From Ascidia mentula (taxonomy: Eukaryota; Chordata; Ascidiacea; Phlebobranchia; Ascidiidae), in NCBI GenBank assembly GCA_947561715.1, contig OX387201.1, forward strand, positions 16,444,001 through 16,508,000: a DNA stretch of 64,000 bases. Direction: 5' to 3'. The notes beneath the pieces are model-generated. The model searched no databases. It saw only the letters and a program-made list of their open reading frames with translations, and was not told the DNA's origin. Both the position numbers and the translations under genes were made by a program. Shown piece after piece: positions 1-13,541 of this stretch. Position 1 is the first letter of the stretch, and each line of letters starts with the position of its first letter.

Positions 1-14
1 AACATTTTATTTAG

Positions 15-3000
15 ACTGTAATGATGAAGATGAAAATACATCAGGTGATAATGTGAGTATACCTACATAGTCATTTCATACTGTTAATAACTGAATATGG
101 AATTGCCAATAATGGAAGAATGTGAATTTGTAATGCTAAATAATTACATGTACATTGAGGACAAATATTTTTTTGTATATCTTTTATTTAAAATATAACC
201 AAGCCACAAATAGAAAAACATTTCGCTTTTTGTTGTTCAGTATTTCATTTTTTTTCATGTGACATGAACAAAACCTTACTTTATTTATTTTTTTTTAAAG
301 TCTGTTTTTTTTAAAAAAAACATGACTATCAGTTATTGGGTTTCCTTAACTTGGTTCACTTTTTTTCATCTATGAAGAGGAGAATGGAAGATGATGTTTG
401 GCAAACAGAGGAATCAGTTATCATGGAAGAAGTAGATGTTGATGTCAATGCAGCTCCAGAACCAGGTTGGAGGGAAGCAAAGTTCTAAATTATTAAAATT
501 AAATGGGACTAAATATTATGGCAAATGTTGGAACTGTTGACTTTTGTTAGAAATAATGTAATGTACAGACATTAGTTTAGACTATACCAGTAACATGCCA
601 AAAAGTATAACAATCAAAAAGTGAATGTATGAAAAGTCATACAGAATGTATATCAAGGCAGGACTCTGCCATGCTTAAAGTTGTAAGTATGTACTCCTCT
701 TAGCATTACAATTATTTTTAGGCACGTTTTTGACAGTTGGAATGTCTGAAAAAGTAATTGTTCATGACGCTGAAGAACCGCCAAGTTTTTTGAATGACTT
801 TGATAAGCCCCAGATCAATACAGAAGAAGGGAATACTACAGGTGTCATCTATATTTTTTAGCTCTTTTGCAACAATCTATAGCTTATTTTGTTCCAGTAA
901 AATAGAAAAGCTTAATAAAAAGAACATGCGTAAAAGTGTAGCTCTGTCAGAATACCCTTGCAATTGATGATGTGTGTGGGCTTTAAACTACTGCATAATA
1001 GTAATGTAAATTTTAGCAAAACCCTTGGGCAATTCTTCCAAACAAGAAAGCACTTTGGAGCATCTACAACTTCGTGATTACCAAATGGAATTAGCCCAAC
1101 CTGCCCTAAATGGCAAAAATAGCATGATAGTTGCACCAACAGGTGACACATATTATCAAACCACAATGTTTAAGGATGTTTAGTGTCAATAATTGTTGTT
1201 TTAACACATAGAAACTGTTTTAAGTTTATTTAGTTTGTTTTGATATGTATATTTTGTTTGATGGCTTTTTTGGATCACTAATTCAAGCTTGCCTCTGTGT
1301 GATTTTGATTTTTGAATCTTTAAATTCAGCAAATCTTTGCAATAGACCTTCTGGCATATAATTGTTATTGATTTCAGGTAGCGGCAAAACTTTTGTGGCC
1401 CTAAAAATATGCGAAGAGCACATTAAGAACAATAAAGATTCAAAAGTTGTGTTTCTTATTCCAAGAGTGCCTCTTGTCAACCAACAACATGAATTGTTCA
1501 AAAGGTTAGACGGTTTTGGCTTGGTTTCCATGCAAAATATTTTAACTTGGCAAATATATGTTCTTGAACAATCTTATAACTTTTATTATATTTGATTAGG
1601 TCTGTATGCTATGTGTTGCATTCTTTTACAAATGGGTTTTGCGGTATAATGGAAATAAACTTAATAGGTCAGGTAAAGATTTGTCTAAGACTTTACAACA
1701 AGGTCAAAAAACTTTTTCTGACATAAACGTTTACTTATTCTATACATTAAATATAACAGTGGAAGTTTCAATTGCTGTGTGATTTTTTAAAACATGCCGT
1801 AACTATAGGTTTTTGGGTGATAAAGAAAATTTGCTTTTGAGAGTGACTGGTGAGACTAGCAGTCGTGTTCCCGTGCACATTTCGCTGGAGCGAAATAAAA
1901 TTGCTTTCATGACTCCACAAATTCTACTTGACTTACTGAAGTGAGTTCCTATATGTCTCATAATATCTTTAGGTTGCTTTAAGTCTTAATTGGGCATTTT
2001 CTTGTTCACACTTTAACTTGTAGTCTTGCATGTCCAAAAAACTATTTGTAAAAGTCTTGTAGATATGTGCAAAAAAGTCATAATAATTTAAAGCTGCAGA
2101 CAGGGTCTACTCAAGTCTTGTAGATTATGCAATTTAACTACTTGTCTTTATTATATTAAGTTTTTCACAATACTAGATGTTTACTCTGTGTTGCAAAGGG
2201 GGAAACTTGTAAAAATAAGTGACTTCACACTGCTTGTCATTGACGAGTGCCATCACACTGTAAAAAATGACCCTTACAACAACATCATGAAAATTTACCT
2301 TGATGAAAGACTCAGTTCTCCAAAACCAGGGAAAAGCAAGCCCAGGCTTCCACAGGTACACAAAATGTGCTGTAATGATATTGCGGTCTTTTGCTTTGCC
2401 ACTACACACCTTGTCTCCATGCATGTCCAGATAGATGTCATCTTTGTTGCATGGTTTAAGGGAATTAACGTTTGTGCTGCATTGACATTTCATGACTACT
2501 ATGAAAAAGAAACTTATTTTTCTGCTGTTTTTTTTGCATTTGTGGTGAAACAGGGATATGTTATTTTTGTTTCAAGATTGTTGGTTTGACCGCCTCACCA
2601 GGCATAGGTAAAGCAAAAAAAATGTCTGACGCTGAAGAGAACATAAAAGTATTAATGGCTAACCTTGATGTAACGGTGGCACCAACCTGTGTGAAGGAAT
2701 CACTTCAAAACCTGCAGGCATTTAGAAATGATGCAGAAGACTGTAAGTTTGTATTAATAATTAGTAAAACACCCTAACACTCTTAATCTTTTACAGTAAT
2801 TTCTGTTGTTGTACGGGAAAAAGATGATGACTTTCGTGAGAGCATCTGCAAATCAATGGATGCAACTCAAACATTAGTGGAGGAAACGATTACTGCAAAT
2901 CAAAATCGTAGCAATCTTTATTTTACTTTAATGAAAAAATTACGGCAGTAAACTTATGTGGAATTTTTGTATATATATATTTTTTCTGTAGACCTTTCTC

Positions 3001-6000
3001 AGACAAATCTGAGGAATATAAAAAGGTTTTGTAAAATGAAATTGATTTGATCTGTTTCATTCAAGAATTAGAGAGAAAGTTAAAGTTTGGTTGTTTTTAT
3101 TCGTACTTATGTGCACATGTTATGTTGGCAGATCTCGCGAATGAAATCAAGTATGATCTCACTGCTATTCAGGGGAGTCAGGACTATGAGGCCTGGGTGA
3201 TAACTCTGGGAAATAGAAGCAAAAAATTAGAGGACAGTGATTTGAGTTATAACTTGATGATGTATGCAAAATGCCTGTTGGTAAGTATCTTTAAGGGCAG
3301 TAATTCCCTGATAACTGTTGAAATATTTGCAAAATGACTCTAAGATAGCAAAATATAATATTTTTCTAAGGAAATCATGGCTTAAACAAACTAAGTGCGA
3401 AGTTTTTTTTTCCATAGGTTATAGGTTGTCATAGCAAGGCATATCAGCTTAACATACAGTTTCATGTTTTTTTATAACTTTGTTGGTAGTTTTTGTGATT
3501 GTGATAAATATTCTTACACCAATATTTTTTAACAGCTGTGCTTTTTATAATTTCCAAAGGCATACAACACAGCCCTTGTGCTGAATGATCATGTTCGAAG
3601 TTTAGATGCAGAGGAAACTCTTTACAACCACATGGATATGTTTAGATCTGAGCATCCCACACTTGAAACACTTTACAGCATTTATGAACAATTTAGTAAG
3701 TACAATGTTGTATTTATTAAGTAACTACCAACAAGATTTTATTCCAATGAAATACACACTAAATGTGATGCTTCAGCAAGTGTGCCATTGGTGTCATAAT
3801 CCATAAATACATGACGCCTTTCACAAAAAACGTCAAAATAAATGTAATATTTAAGAACTTTGCATAAAGCCAGGATTTTTGGTAGCTATCCCTTCTTAAT
3901 CTTATTACCAAAGCAATGTTTTTGTAATGAGATGTACTTTTTTTTCTCTAGTTACCATTATCTGTGTTGCATTACTGAGTATAAAACATTGAAACATATT
4001 TGTGTGAACAAAATTGCTTTTTACAGAAAAGGAGCCCTTGCAAAAGGTGAATGCACTGTTGCAAGCATTGCATAAAGTTTTAACACATGAGTTTCAATCA
4101 AATTCTGACTCACGCTGCATCATATTTGTAAGGACAAGAAGCATTGCAACTGGGATAATTACCTACCTAGGAGAAGCAGACATGCTCATGAATAAGCTAA
4201 ACCCGAAGTTGCTGACAGGCGCTGGAGTTAGTGGGGAAAAAGGAGGTGATCATAATGTTTTGTGTGAACAGAACCCACTCACATTGCTAGATTTTTGTGT
4301 CGGTCAGAAAGCCTAATGTTACCTTTACCCAAAATTTGTTTGTTTGGTATGAAATGTGAAAGTTGTATTAATTGAAAATCGTGCTGTATATTTAATTCTC
4401 TTCATAACTGATGTTGCAAGGCATATTGTTAACAAAAAAAGACTCTTCTGGCAATAATTCGATAAATATCAAGGTTTCGGTTGCTATGCAGCAGTCTCCA
4501 TTAGGATGTACTCATATAAAAGTACATGTACAAACATTTACGTTAATATTTACAAATATTGTTGCCAGCACATACATTACACATAGAGATGATTGATACT
4601 GAATTGTCACGTAGAACCAAACATAGTAAATCATTCACTCATCACCCGCTGTACACAAAATATGTACATTAATTTATTTTAATTCAATTCGTGGAAATAA
4701 ACTGACTGACTAACTGACTGTTAGGTGTAATGAGTTAAAAATTAATTCATTATATTTAATGTTAGGAATGACAAAGCGAGAACAGGAAAGCACCTTAGAA
4801 GCATTCCGCACAGGCAAATGTAAGGTGATTGTTGCTACTTCAGTGGCTGAAGAGGGCCTTGACATCAAAGCATGCAACTTGATTATCAACTATAATTATT
4901 CTACGAATGAAGTTGGACATGTACAAAGAAAAGGTACATTTTGTACTTATCTCAGTTCCTTTTTTATTTTTATTGTGACCTGTATGTTCTAAGTAAAAGT
5001 GTGTTGTATCTTGTGTGTTTAGTATTGAATGTGTAAACATTTTACCCAATTACACCAGGATTTGAACCAAGCTTGTTTTAATCATTTTTCTGCATTTCGC
5101 ATAATTTTTTGTTTACCACACCGGAATTTGAACCCAGGATATCCTGGCCATGTATCCTGATCAGGTTTTCTTCTTGGTATATGGGTCGGGCGCTTGGTTA
5201 ATGCTGCCAACCACCCGCCCACGTTTCACATGATTCAAATGTCTGCATACTATAGAAAAATATCATAGCGACATCTTCTGGTCGAGCGTCAATAACCTCG
5301 TTGTCCGCTGCAGGTCGCGGCAGAGCCGAAAACAGCAAAGTGATCACACTTGCCTATGACGACAGCCGTCACGTGCACAAGGAGCGGGAAAACAAGATTC
5401 GGGTTGAATTGACGGATGAAATGCTAAACACTATTCGAAGCTTGCAACACGATAACTTGGAGAAACAAGTCGGCTAAAACTAAAAAAAAACACAAAACGT
5501 TTGCAATCTCTGGCTGAACAAAAAATACTTTCAGATCCGGGAAATTCAAAGAAAGGCCAAGAAAAACCGAGACATTGAACGCAAAATGAAAGCCGGCAAA
5601 CGACTGAAGATGAAGAAAACTGACGTAGAATATGACCTTCTCTGCTTGTGGTGCAAACAAAAAGCTACAACCTCTCACTATCTGAGGCACATCAACAAGC
5701 AGGTAACGTTGCTTCCTCATGATTAGTGACGTAATGATCATTATGACGTTTGTTTTGTAGCATCGAGTGATTGTTGATCCTGATTTCGTCGCCCGTGCCG
5801 CCGTTAAAATCGAGAAGGACAAAACGAAATGGAAAAAACTAACAGATGACAACTTTGTTACTGGGAAGATGTTTTGTGACAACAGACTTTGCAGGTGAAT
5901 AAAAGTGAAAAGCTTTTCTGTTCAAAATATACAGCGCACAAAGCTTAATTGACACTCAAATCTAGTCGAAAAAAAATTCACAATCCTATGTGTACTGTAC

Positions 6001-6272
6001 TAGCATGTAATCGTACATATGTGCACTGAACCTGTTACTTTTTATATTCTTTTTGTAGAAACCACCTCGGTTATAGGATGAAGCACAAACACCTTACCCT
6101 CTCCGTGCCCAAGGTCACCAGTTTTCTCTTTACAAACAGTCTGGGCGAAAGGGAGACATACGACAAATGGGGTGAAGTGTGTTTTAATGTGAAGGAGTTG
6201 TCTGAGGAGGACATGACGGAGCTTCTTGATTTGTCCGAAAACGAAATCGAAGACGATATGAATTACGAGTGA
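15..6272 (+). CDS. RIG-I/MDA5-like RNA helicase (RLR), 3' portion
   Basis: A cytoplasmic sensor of double-stranded viral RNA by family knowledge. Exons read: 15-52, 378-465, 722-841, 1017-1142, 1378-1504, 1809-1940, 2199-2355, 2577-2742, 2797-2907, 3132-3280, 3560-3695, 4027-4245, 4766-4933, 5314-5468, 5535-5702, 5761-5894, 6059-6272; they stay in phase and give 801 visible residues. An acidic linker of about 100 residues is followed by the LRDYQ motif, APTGSGKT (motif I), VIDECHH (motif II), TASPG (motif III), [22 protein letters not shown] (motif V) and QRKGRGRAE (motif VI). The C-terminal domain keeps four cysteines (CLWC and CDNRLC) that would bind zinc as in the RIG-I C-terminal domain. 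The long linker before the helicase resembles MDA5 more than LGP2, so CARD-type domains may lie upstream of the window. The 2199 acceptor is the weakest junction. A polyadenylation signal AATAAA lies at 6508-6513. Confidence 0.93.
5050..5225 (-). repeat. tRNA-derived SINE-like repeat, copy 1 (RLR intron)
   Basis: Within an RLR intron, about 5108-5225 resembles the copies at 31.2 and 47.2 kb. They share a B-box-like segment (reverse complement of a gattcgaaccc-type core), the block atatcctggcca, then ggttttcttctt and gggtcgggcg. Read on the minus strand it looks like a diverged tRNA head with A- and B-box sequences. A short extra fragment with the same B-box segment lies at 5050-5072. It runs antisense to the host gene. 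Confidence 0.6.
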
Positions 6273-7718
6273 TTAGTATTTGTATTTAATATGTATGATT
6301 GTTATTGTAATTACTACCTTCATACTTCATCGATCGACTACGTAACTTTTAAGTGATTTATGTTCTTTCGTTTTTGATTTTGGTTTCCACTTGTACAGCG
6401 ATTCATTCTTGTGGCTACAATGTATTGTGTGTTTTCTAATGTGATATAGACTACTATATGGCTTCAACGTGTTTTAATTGTTTGGTTATCTGCTTTAAAA
6501 ACATATGAATAAAAAATATTGCTCAATTCTTATACCAAAAGTAATCAAACAGCCAGAAGCAACGTAGCTTTATTTCCAGCTGCTGGCGCAAAGTGTGTGA
6601 TCCCATATCTTTATATTTCAAATTGTTTCGTATAAATTAGTATTGGTCGTGATGTTTAGTTCCACGTATCTACATATTGATACATAAGGTGTAAATCATT
6701 CAGGAACTTTGGCAACAGCTCCAAAACCATGAAACTGTCCGCCTTCAGTGACATCTAGCAACAATAAACCGGTGTGCGGCAAATGTAAAAGGAAAAAAAA
6801 TACGTTTCAGTGGAACTGAAAGTTTTCAGGAGTTTTTACCATATTGTAAACTAGATTGACAAGAAACATTAGTTCATTTCCTTACAATGGACCTTTTTAT
6901 CTCTTGGTGTCTGGTTTGTCTCAATTTTCTCCAGGGGTGTCAGCAGACTCATTTGTGGAGCGCTCATAATGTGTGCCATGTGGCTTAACGATATATTGCT
7001 GGTGGTTAATTAAGAAGTTCTTCCAACAATAGGTTTCCGTTTGAGTCAATCGCTTATATCTTGCTTGAGTTAATTGTGATTATTGAAGTGGTAAATCTAA
7101 ACCGGCAAGGGATTCCAGGTACATTCGATTTAATTGAAACGCATGCAATAACTTTGTCACGAGATTTAATAAGTTACTGCAGTTGGAGCATAGTTAAAAG
7201 CAGTTAAAAAACGAAATATTTGGTTTCATGGTCCAGCAGTTCGGATAAAGGCTGAGTAGCCAAAGTGACCCAGCACTTGTATTCAGTATGTAATTGGGCC
7301 AAATGCATGTTGGAAAGGGCTTGCTTGTTGTTTGTAAATCTGGACAAAATACGAATTACGCGCCTGGTGAACATTCTATTTCCTTCCATGTCTTTTCAAC
7401 TTGTCCCGGTTTGGAGCTTTAACTGCGGGGTGCAAAACTATTATAACGTCACAAAAGACTCCGCTGCGTTAAGAATGCCACCATTGTTGCTGCAGTAGCG
7501 AGGCCAAACATCGATGTTTTTCTCATGAACGGTTCCCTTTTGCTTGTTTTACTAGACTCGTGCTGACAGTAAAAGAACAGTAGTTGACTAAAGTGTTAAA
7601 ATGTGCTAAGAGAACAAAATATAATGACTAATTTTTACAGATACAAAGTTAAATTTTTCCTAGATTTGGTAATCTGGTTTCTGACGCACATGCTGGTTAA
7701 TTTGATTCAAGCACCAAA
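6273..7718. other. intergenic, no gene seen
   Basis: The RLR 3' UTR occupies roughly the first 250 bases, ending near the AATAAA at 6508. The rest holds short open frames without splice support or recognisable protein similarity. Confidence 0.6.
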
Positions 7719-10700
7719 ATGACTTTACTACGAGTGATAATAGGTAAGGAACGTAGTTTACAGCATAGAAAGGTAACGGTTATGTTGCAGAAAGAAACAT
7801 GGTTTGTATATCGAAAGGCATTTTGCATTATAAATTAGACTACCTTGCTGTTTTGCAAAGGTATTGTTGTTGAATCGAAACTTCTTTTAAACTAGACAAG
7901 ACGCACCTTTATCCACATAATGCTGTGATAAATAGTTTCAATCGGCTTGCATGCCACATAGATTTTTATGTTGCAAACTTTCTTGGGTTATCCTGTAGTG
8001 GGCACTAGTGTGCTTACAAGCACTATAGTGTTGCTAAGGTATGCAAGCAGTTCCGAGCGACAGCAGGCAAACTGTTTGAACGAGTTCTTGGCCGACTGCA
8101 CCCATGCCAAGCTTGAGAATTTTCTCCCGTTCACTCCAGTTTATAATAAAGCCGATAGAAAAACATGATCACGTTTCGTGCACAAATAACCCAGAGTTGA
8201 TGACGACCTTGTAAAAATAACTACAAGACAACTAACATCTAAAATAGTCTAAACAATTACGCCTGTTGCACAAGGCACATGGGTCACATGGCAAGATAAA
8301 AATATGATCAACGATTACATTAGCATTGCGTTCAATCAAAATTTCTGTATATAACACACAATAAAGATAGTCAAAACCTAAAACAATGTTACCACTGCAT
8401 TTCCTTGGTTGGTGACGTTAATGGAATACAAAAAATGAAATACAGCAGTTTTGACTAATTGGAAACGATTTGCATGTTATGCGCGGATGTTAATGTTCGT
8501 GTTTGACGAATGAACGTTGGGCTAAAGGCTGCATAATGTATTAAAAATTGCCGGGAAGTTTTGATCGTCTATTGAGATTAACAATCTATGTCTGTTGCAT
8601 GAGTTGAATTAATTTTAGTTGTTGTCAGGTGTTAATATAAGTTACTGGTTTTGGACGTGGTACTATTCGTTACATTTTGCCTGCGAATTTGGAAAAAGCT
8701 TTTTAGATTACAGCAATAAAACACAATTTTAGAGGACGAAAGCCTTTTAAAATTAAGTTCGTTAATGGGTAAAAAGTCTAAAAACCCTTTTCATTGCAAA
8801 ACATCGAAAATCACTCTAAATTTTTTTAAAACACTGCACTATATTGCCAGATTTTTTCACCTACAAGTCATTTAATTGATTGGTGTGTTTTAACATTATT
8901 TTACATTGTACATTACTAGCAAAGTATGTGGTTTAGTTTGCAGCAAAACGCTGCTAAGCGCTATTTTAAACAAGTACAGGATTAGATCTTAATTATACCA
9001 TACAGCAGAAAGCGGAAAGTTACGTCATATTTTTTTCGCAGCCTGCTCTGAAAACAGAAATTCTAGGGACAGAGACATCAATAATTTATAAAAGTGGACC
9101 AAAGATTTTCAATTGTTTCTTACTGAAGCTCGCGATGCCTAAAGTTATTGATTGTTTTTCCCCAAATCTTCCGGGGCAGGGTCGCTTTCATTTGGGCACT
9201 GCATTATTTATAGACGCCCCAAGACTTTACCACTCGTCACGTCGATGCTAATTCAATGATGGCTTACTGCACAGGGCAGCCGGGATGTTTCAACCTAGAT
9301 GTAAACGTTTGGTTGGTGTTGGAGCCGGTTTGCCAATAAAGATGTTAGATGAATCTGGCGACCACGCACATTCACTTTTATGCATTTAGGGTGAAGCGTA
9401 CGTGTATTTGCATTCAGAAATTATCCAACATTTATTTCTGGCGAAAAGAGATGCTCATTTGCTTGCATAACTGTGCCCAGATTTAGCTACAAGCCTCGAC
9501 GTATGGTATTATTTTCTATTTATATTAGTTACACCATGCTACACTTTTGTACAACTAGTAACCACACACACCTTGTATGTAAATTGTTACTTCAAATTTA
9601 GTGCCGCGTCTTTACGATTTGAAAATATATCGATTTCTACGATATTGGGAAAAGTTTATTTGAGACGAACAATGAAACTTCATTTTATGCCTGCCCACTT
9701 TCCGGCCACAAATGACTTTTAAAATGATGTTTTGTCAGTCAAAAAGCGTTGCCCATTATCCAAACATTAACGATTGAAACGCATTGTAAGTTATTTTTCT
9801 CTTGAATCGCACTTTGCACGTCAATGGATACACGGGTGTCTAAAATTCTCCTTCATTCGACAGAAAACCGTTCACTATTTTCGGTCAAATTGGAACAAGA
9901 ACAAAAGAGTTCCAACAATTTGTTTTATCCTATACAGACAATTGGTTTATAAACTATCATAATTTTGAAACAAAGATCTGGGTTCCCCTCCACTCGGCAT
10001 GTGAAATAATCTTCTTCACAACGATTTGAGTTGGTTCAAAACGTTTGCTTTCAGCTATTGTCTTCATGACAACTGTGGGTGTGGCAGTGGCTCAAACTAC
10101 AGATGGAGTTGAAATAAACAGCACCTTTCTACAACCAGAAGTCGACAATGAAACAACCGATGCAGGTACTTGAATATTTCATGGTAAAAAATACTTCATG
10201 TTTTAGACTCGTGAATGAAATACGAGCGAGAATTGCTTTTCCTACTGCTTCGGTTGTATCTGTTGGCAACCGTTTGCTCGCGCGCCAAATATGAGTGTGG
10301 CAAAACCTCGTAATTGAACGTTGTTAGATCTAAACAACATTCATTTGAGGATCACACTTAAAAATATTTTCTGTCATTTTGGGCGAAAATCGGCCCGCGT
10401 TCCATTTGTTATGCGTGCCCTGTGTTGTACACCTATGCTTTAGACCAACGAAACATGTTTTGATATTTTTTCCAAAACAACATCTTAAGCAACAGTAGCG
10501 TGGCGTGACAACTCTGTGTAAAGTCAGATATCCGATTTCTCCTGCAGATTGCTGTCACATAAAACGCACCAACACCTGTTGCTCATTTTCAGGGCAGACG
10601 TTATCAGCAGCAGGAAGCACCACCACAATAGAGACCACCACACATGCAAATGTAAGTATTGCTATTCAAACCATGAGCCTGCCTAAAATTCGGTTTAGAT

Positions 10701-13497
10701 TTGGTCTTCGTATTTTTTTGTCCAAATCTCTGTTACGCGGGATTTGTACAACATTTGGCGCAACCAACATGTCTTTTAATCCTAACCAGTAGCACCTAAC
10801 TCATGAAAGACAATTTAAGGGAAGGTTACAAGTAATAGGTCCAAATAGGATGAGCTACATGCAAGCGTTAAAGACTTTTGCATTATTTTGTTGCACCTGA
10901 CCGATAGCGGATCTCTGGTCAATGCATTGATTCACATATTTTTGTATATTTTGTTTCGATTTTTGCAAACCGCCATAAAACGCTTAATCTCGTTGTTTCG
11001 TACATGCCCTGACAACGATTTCTCGAAGCCATATGGACTTATGCAAAGCTGAAACGTTTCAACCTTTGACTATTTGCGCGTGATGGATTATGGTCTTTAA
11101 AACAATTCCAGAACTTCTCGTCGGCATTTCCACTTCTATGTCACGAGGAACCGCTCATGCTTTGTGACGTAACAATTAGTTTTAAATGCCTAACTTGCAC
11201 TTTGCCTATGCGCGCATGATGGGCGGGGCGCGGTGACGTAACGCACGTCCTTTGTGATGCGACAGGGCGTTGCGCAAGTTTGGGTTCGATTTTTTCTGGT
11301 TCACCGCTGAAGCAATAGTTTGTCCTTCAGCGATTTGTGTTGTGCAGACAGCACGACACATATTGTGGTTTGCTGCTGTTTGGTCTTCAACCGTTTGATC
11401 TGGCGCTGTTAACGCACGCAAAATCCCCTAAACCGCAATTTAGATGACGTAATCAAAGAGCGCTTGGGGAAAAAGGCAGTTGTTAGCCCTAGATAGAGGG
11501 CATACGCCCATGAGCAAAGCGCAGTGTTACTGTCAGTCCCTTCCAGCAAGCGCTTGTGCATCGAAGTCGCCTTTGTCTTGCGAACCGTGCAGAGGTCACC
11601 CTTAAAAGGATTGACAGAATGAAAGTGGTCAAAGGTAAGTGTTTACAAGTACGCATCATGGTCTCTTGATATGAACTTCGTGTTTTGAAACCATTTGCGC
11701 TCGCGAATTAATTGTCATGAAGATTTCGGGTATGATTGTTCTATAAACGCCTTTGGGATCAAAACTATCGCGCGTTTTCCTGTTCAAAGGCTTGATTAAA
11801 GAACGAGGCGTTTGCAGGTTTTACGTGTTCAAATGTGTCGTTTCTATAGTGGCGTGTTCGCAGAAAAAGGCGCGGCATCAAATTGCTGTCATTCGCCTTT
11901 CAAAGGTTGCCTAGAGCGAAGTCCTGGTTGAAGATACTTGGCTAGAGGAAGGATGTTTAATACATCTCCATCTATAACAGCAATGATTGACATGCCCTTA
12001 TCCATATATAGATAGATATACACCCTGTCTTTGTCATCTGTCCAATCTATAAAATTGTCTCCATTATCGCGGGTTATTTGTTGCTTCGACTAAATCGGCG
12101 CAGAATCACTGAAATGTAAACGTTGTATTTGTAATCGAGTTGCGTAAAATGCCACATGGTTTGACATTAGATTGATCTTTTGTTTTTTGTCTGCTGCTGT
12201 AAGCGACATTTACGCTTTTGCGATGTATTTGCATATCATAGGTCACATATGGTTCCAACGTAGACATTAATGCAAATTAAGGCATATTTACCTATCATAT
12301 TTCCATTGGTGTCGAACGAAGTGCCAGCTCAGCAGTATGATCAATACAGCATATAGGTCGTTGAATGTGCCAAAACGTTAGATCTTTGCATGAAAGATGT
12401 AATTGTTATAAAGCACAATGCTGTACATATTGTTGACTTGCATGGGGATAGATATTAACATATACCAGATACGAGCCAAATGTTAGTCGACCTCAAGTGT
12501 ATTCCCATATATTTGTAAATGTCACAGATTTGAGAAATATTGATTCATGTTTTCGGGGTCACACAGTCAAAAATTAACCGTCCAGCTTTACGACCCATCC
12601 GGTGCGGTTCGGCTCTATTTGATGTTGCAGGAAACCGCGCACCGCCCTGGCACATTTGATGTCGTGTCAATGGGAGGCAATTTCGTCCAATTTTCGCAAT
12701 TTTGGTGCCATGCACTGTCTCTTCTCAATCTTCGTTTTACAGCGTGGCGAAAGTTACATTTTATTGCAATTACTTTCGGCTGCCGCGTGGGACAATGGAA
12801 ATAGAATGTTTCCGTCGTCAGTTCATTGTGTCGACGAGTTCACAGCAAACATTCGTTTCCTACTTTAACGTGTACACACCCAAACCCGTTGTTAAATGCA
12901 TTTTTTCAACGCCCCAACTGAGCTGGACTTATTTAATAATATTTGCCCGCGTTAAAGCACTTTTTAAAACTTCGTATCCAGTTGCTCATGCAATGGCGAA
13001 TAGTACTCAATCAACTGCTGATGTATTTAAAATCCCAAATATATCAGTTTATCCATCGACTCGGACAACCGCTCAAGATACGGAGTAGACCTTTAACTTG
13101 ATCACGTGACTTTTAACATCAATACGTCATCGTTTTAATACTTCCCAGTAGAGACTACAGTGGCGCCACAACGACGGCCTTTGCTTTTTATGAAAGCATC
13201 GTAGCTCTACAAGCAGCCTGTCTATCACCACTATCTCTGCTTTGGTTTTTAAACGGTGACGTTTGAGGTACACCACGTTATTTAGGATAACGATCACAAT
13301 TTTTAAAAGAGTTTTGCTCTTTACTGCTGGGCCTGCAACTAAATTAACCATGACAATTACTTAATAGCTTCAATGTGTTTCTTTGGGTCAATTCTTGGTT
13401 GGGTTTACAGAATGTGTGTATTGATTCGTTTTCGTTTGTTAAAAGAAAAAACTGTCAGTTGTATGAGGCTTAATTTATGAGTGTGTGTGTGCGTGTG

Positions 13498-13541
<44 letters not shown>

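Noticed and set aside
2161-2198. Alternative earlier acceptors for the RLR exon ending at 2355
   Set aside because: The earlier AG sites either change frame or introduce a stop. Only the site before 2199 keeps the LLDLLK to GKLVKISDF reading in phase.
12547-13088. Three overlapping plus-strand open frames
   Set aside because: They overlap each other in different frames and show no conserved motifs, so they are probably chance frames in intronic DNA.
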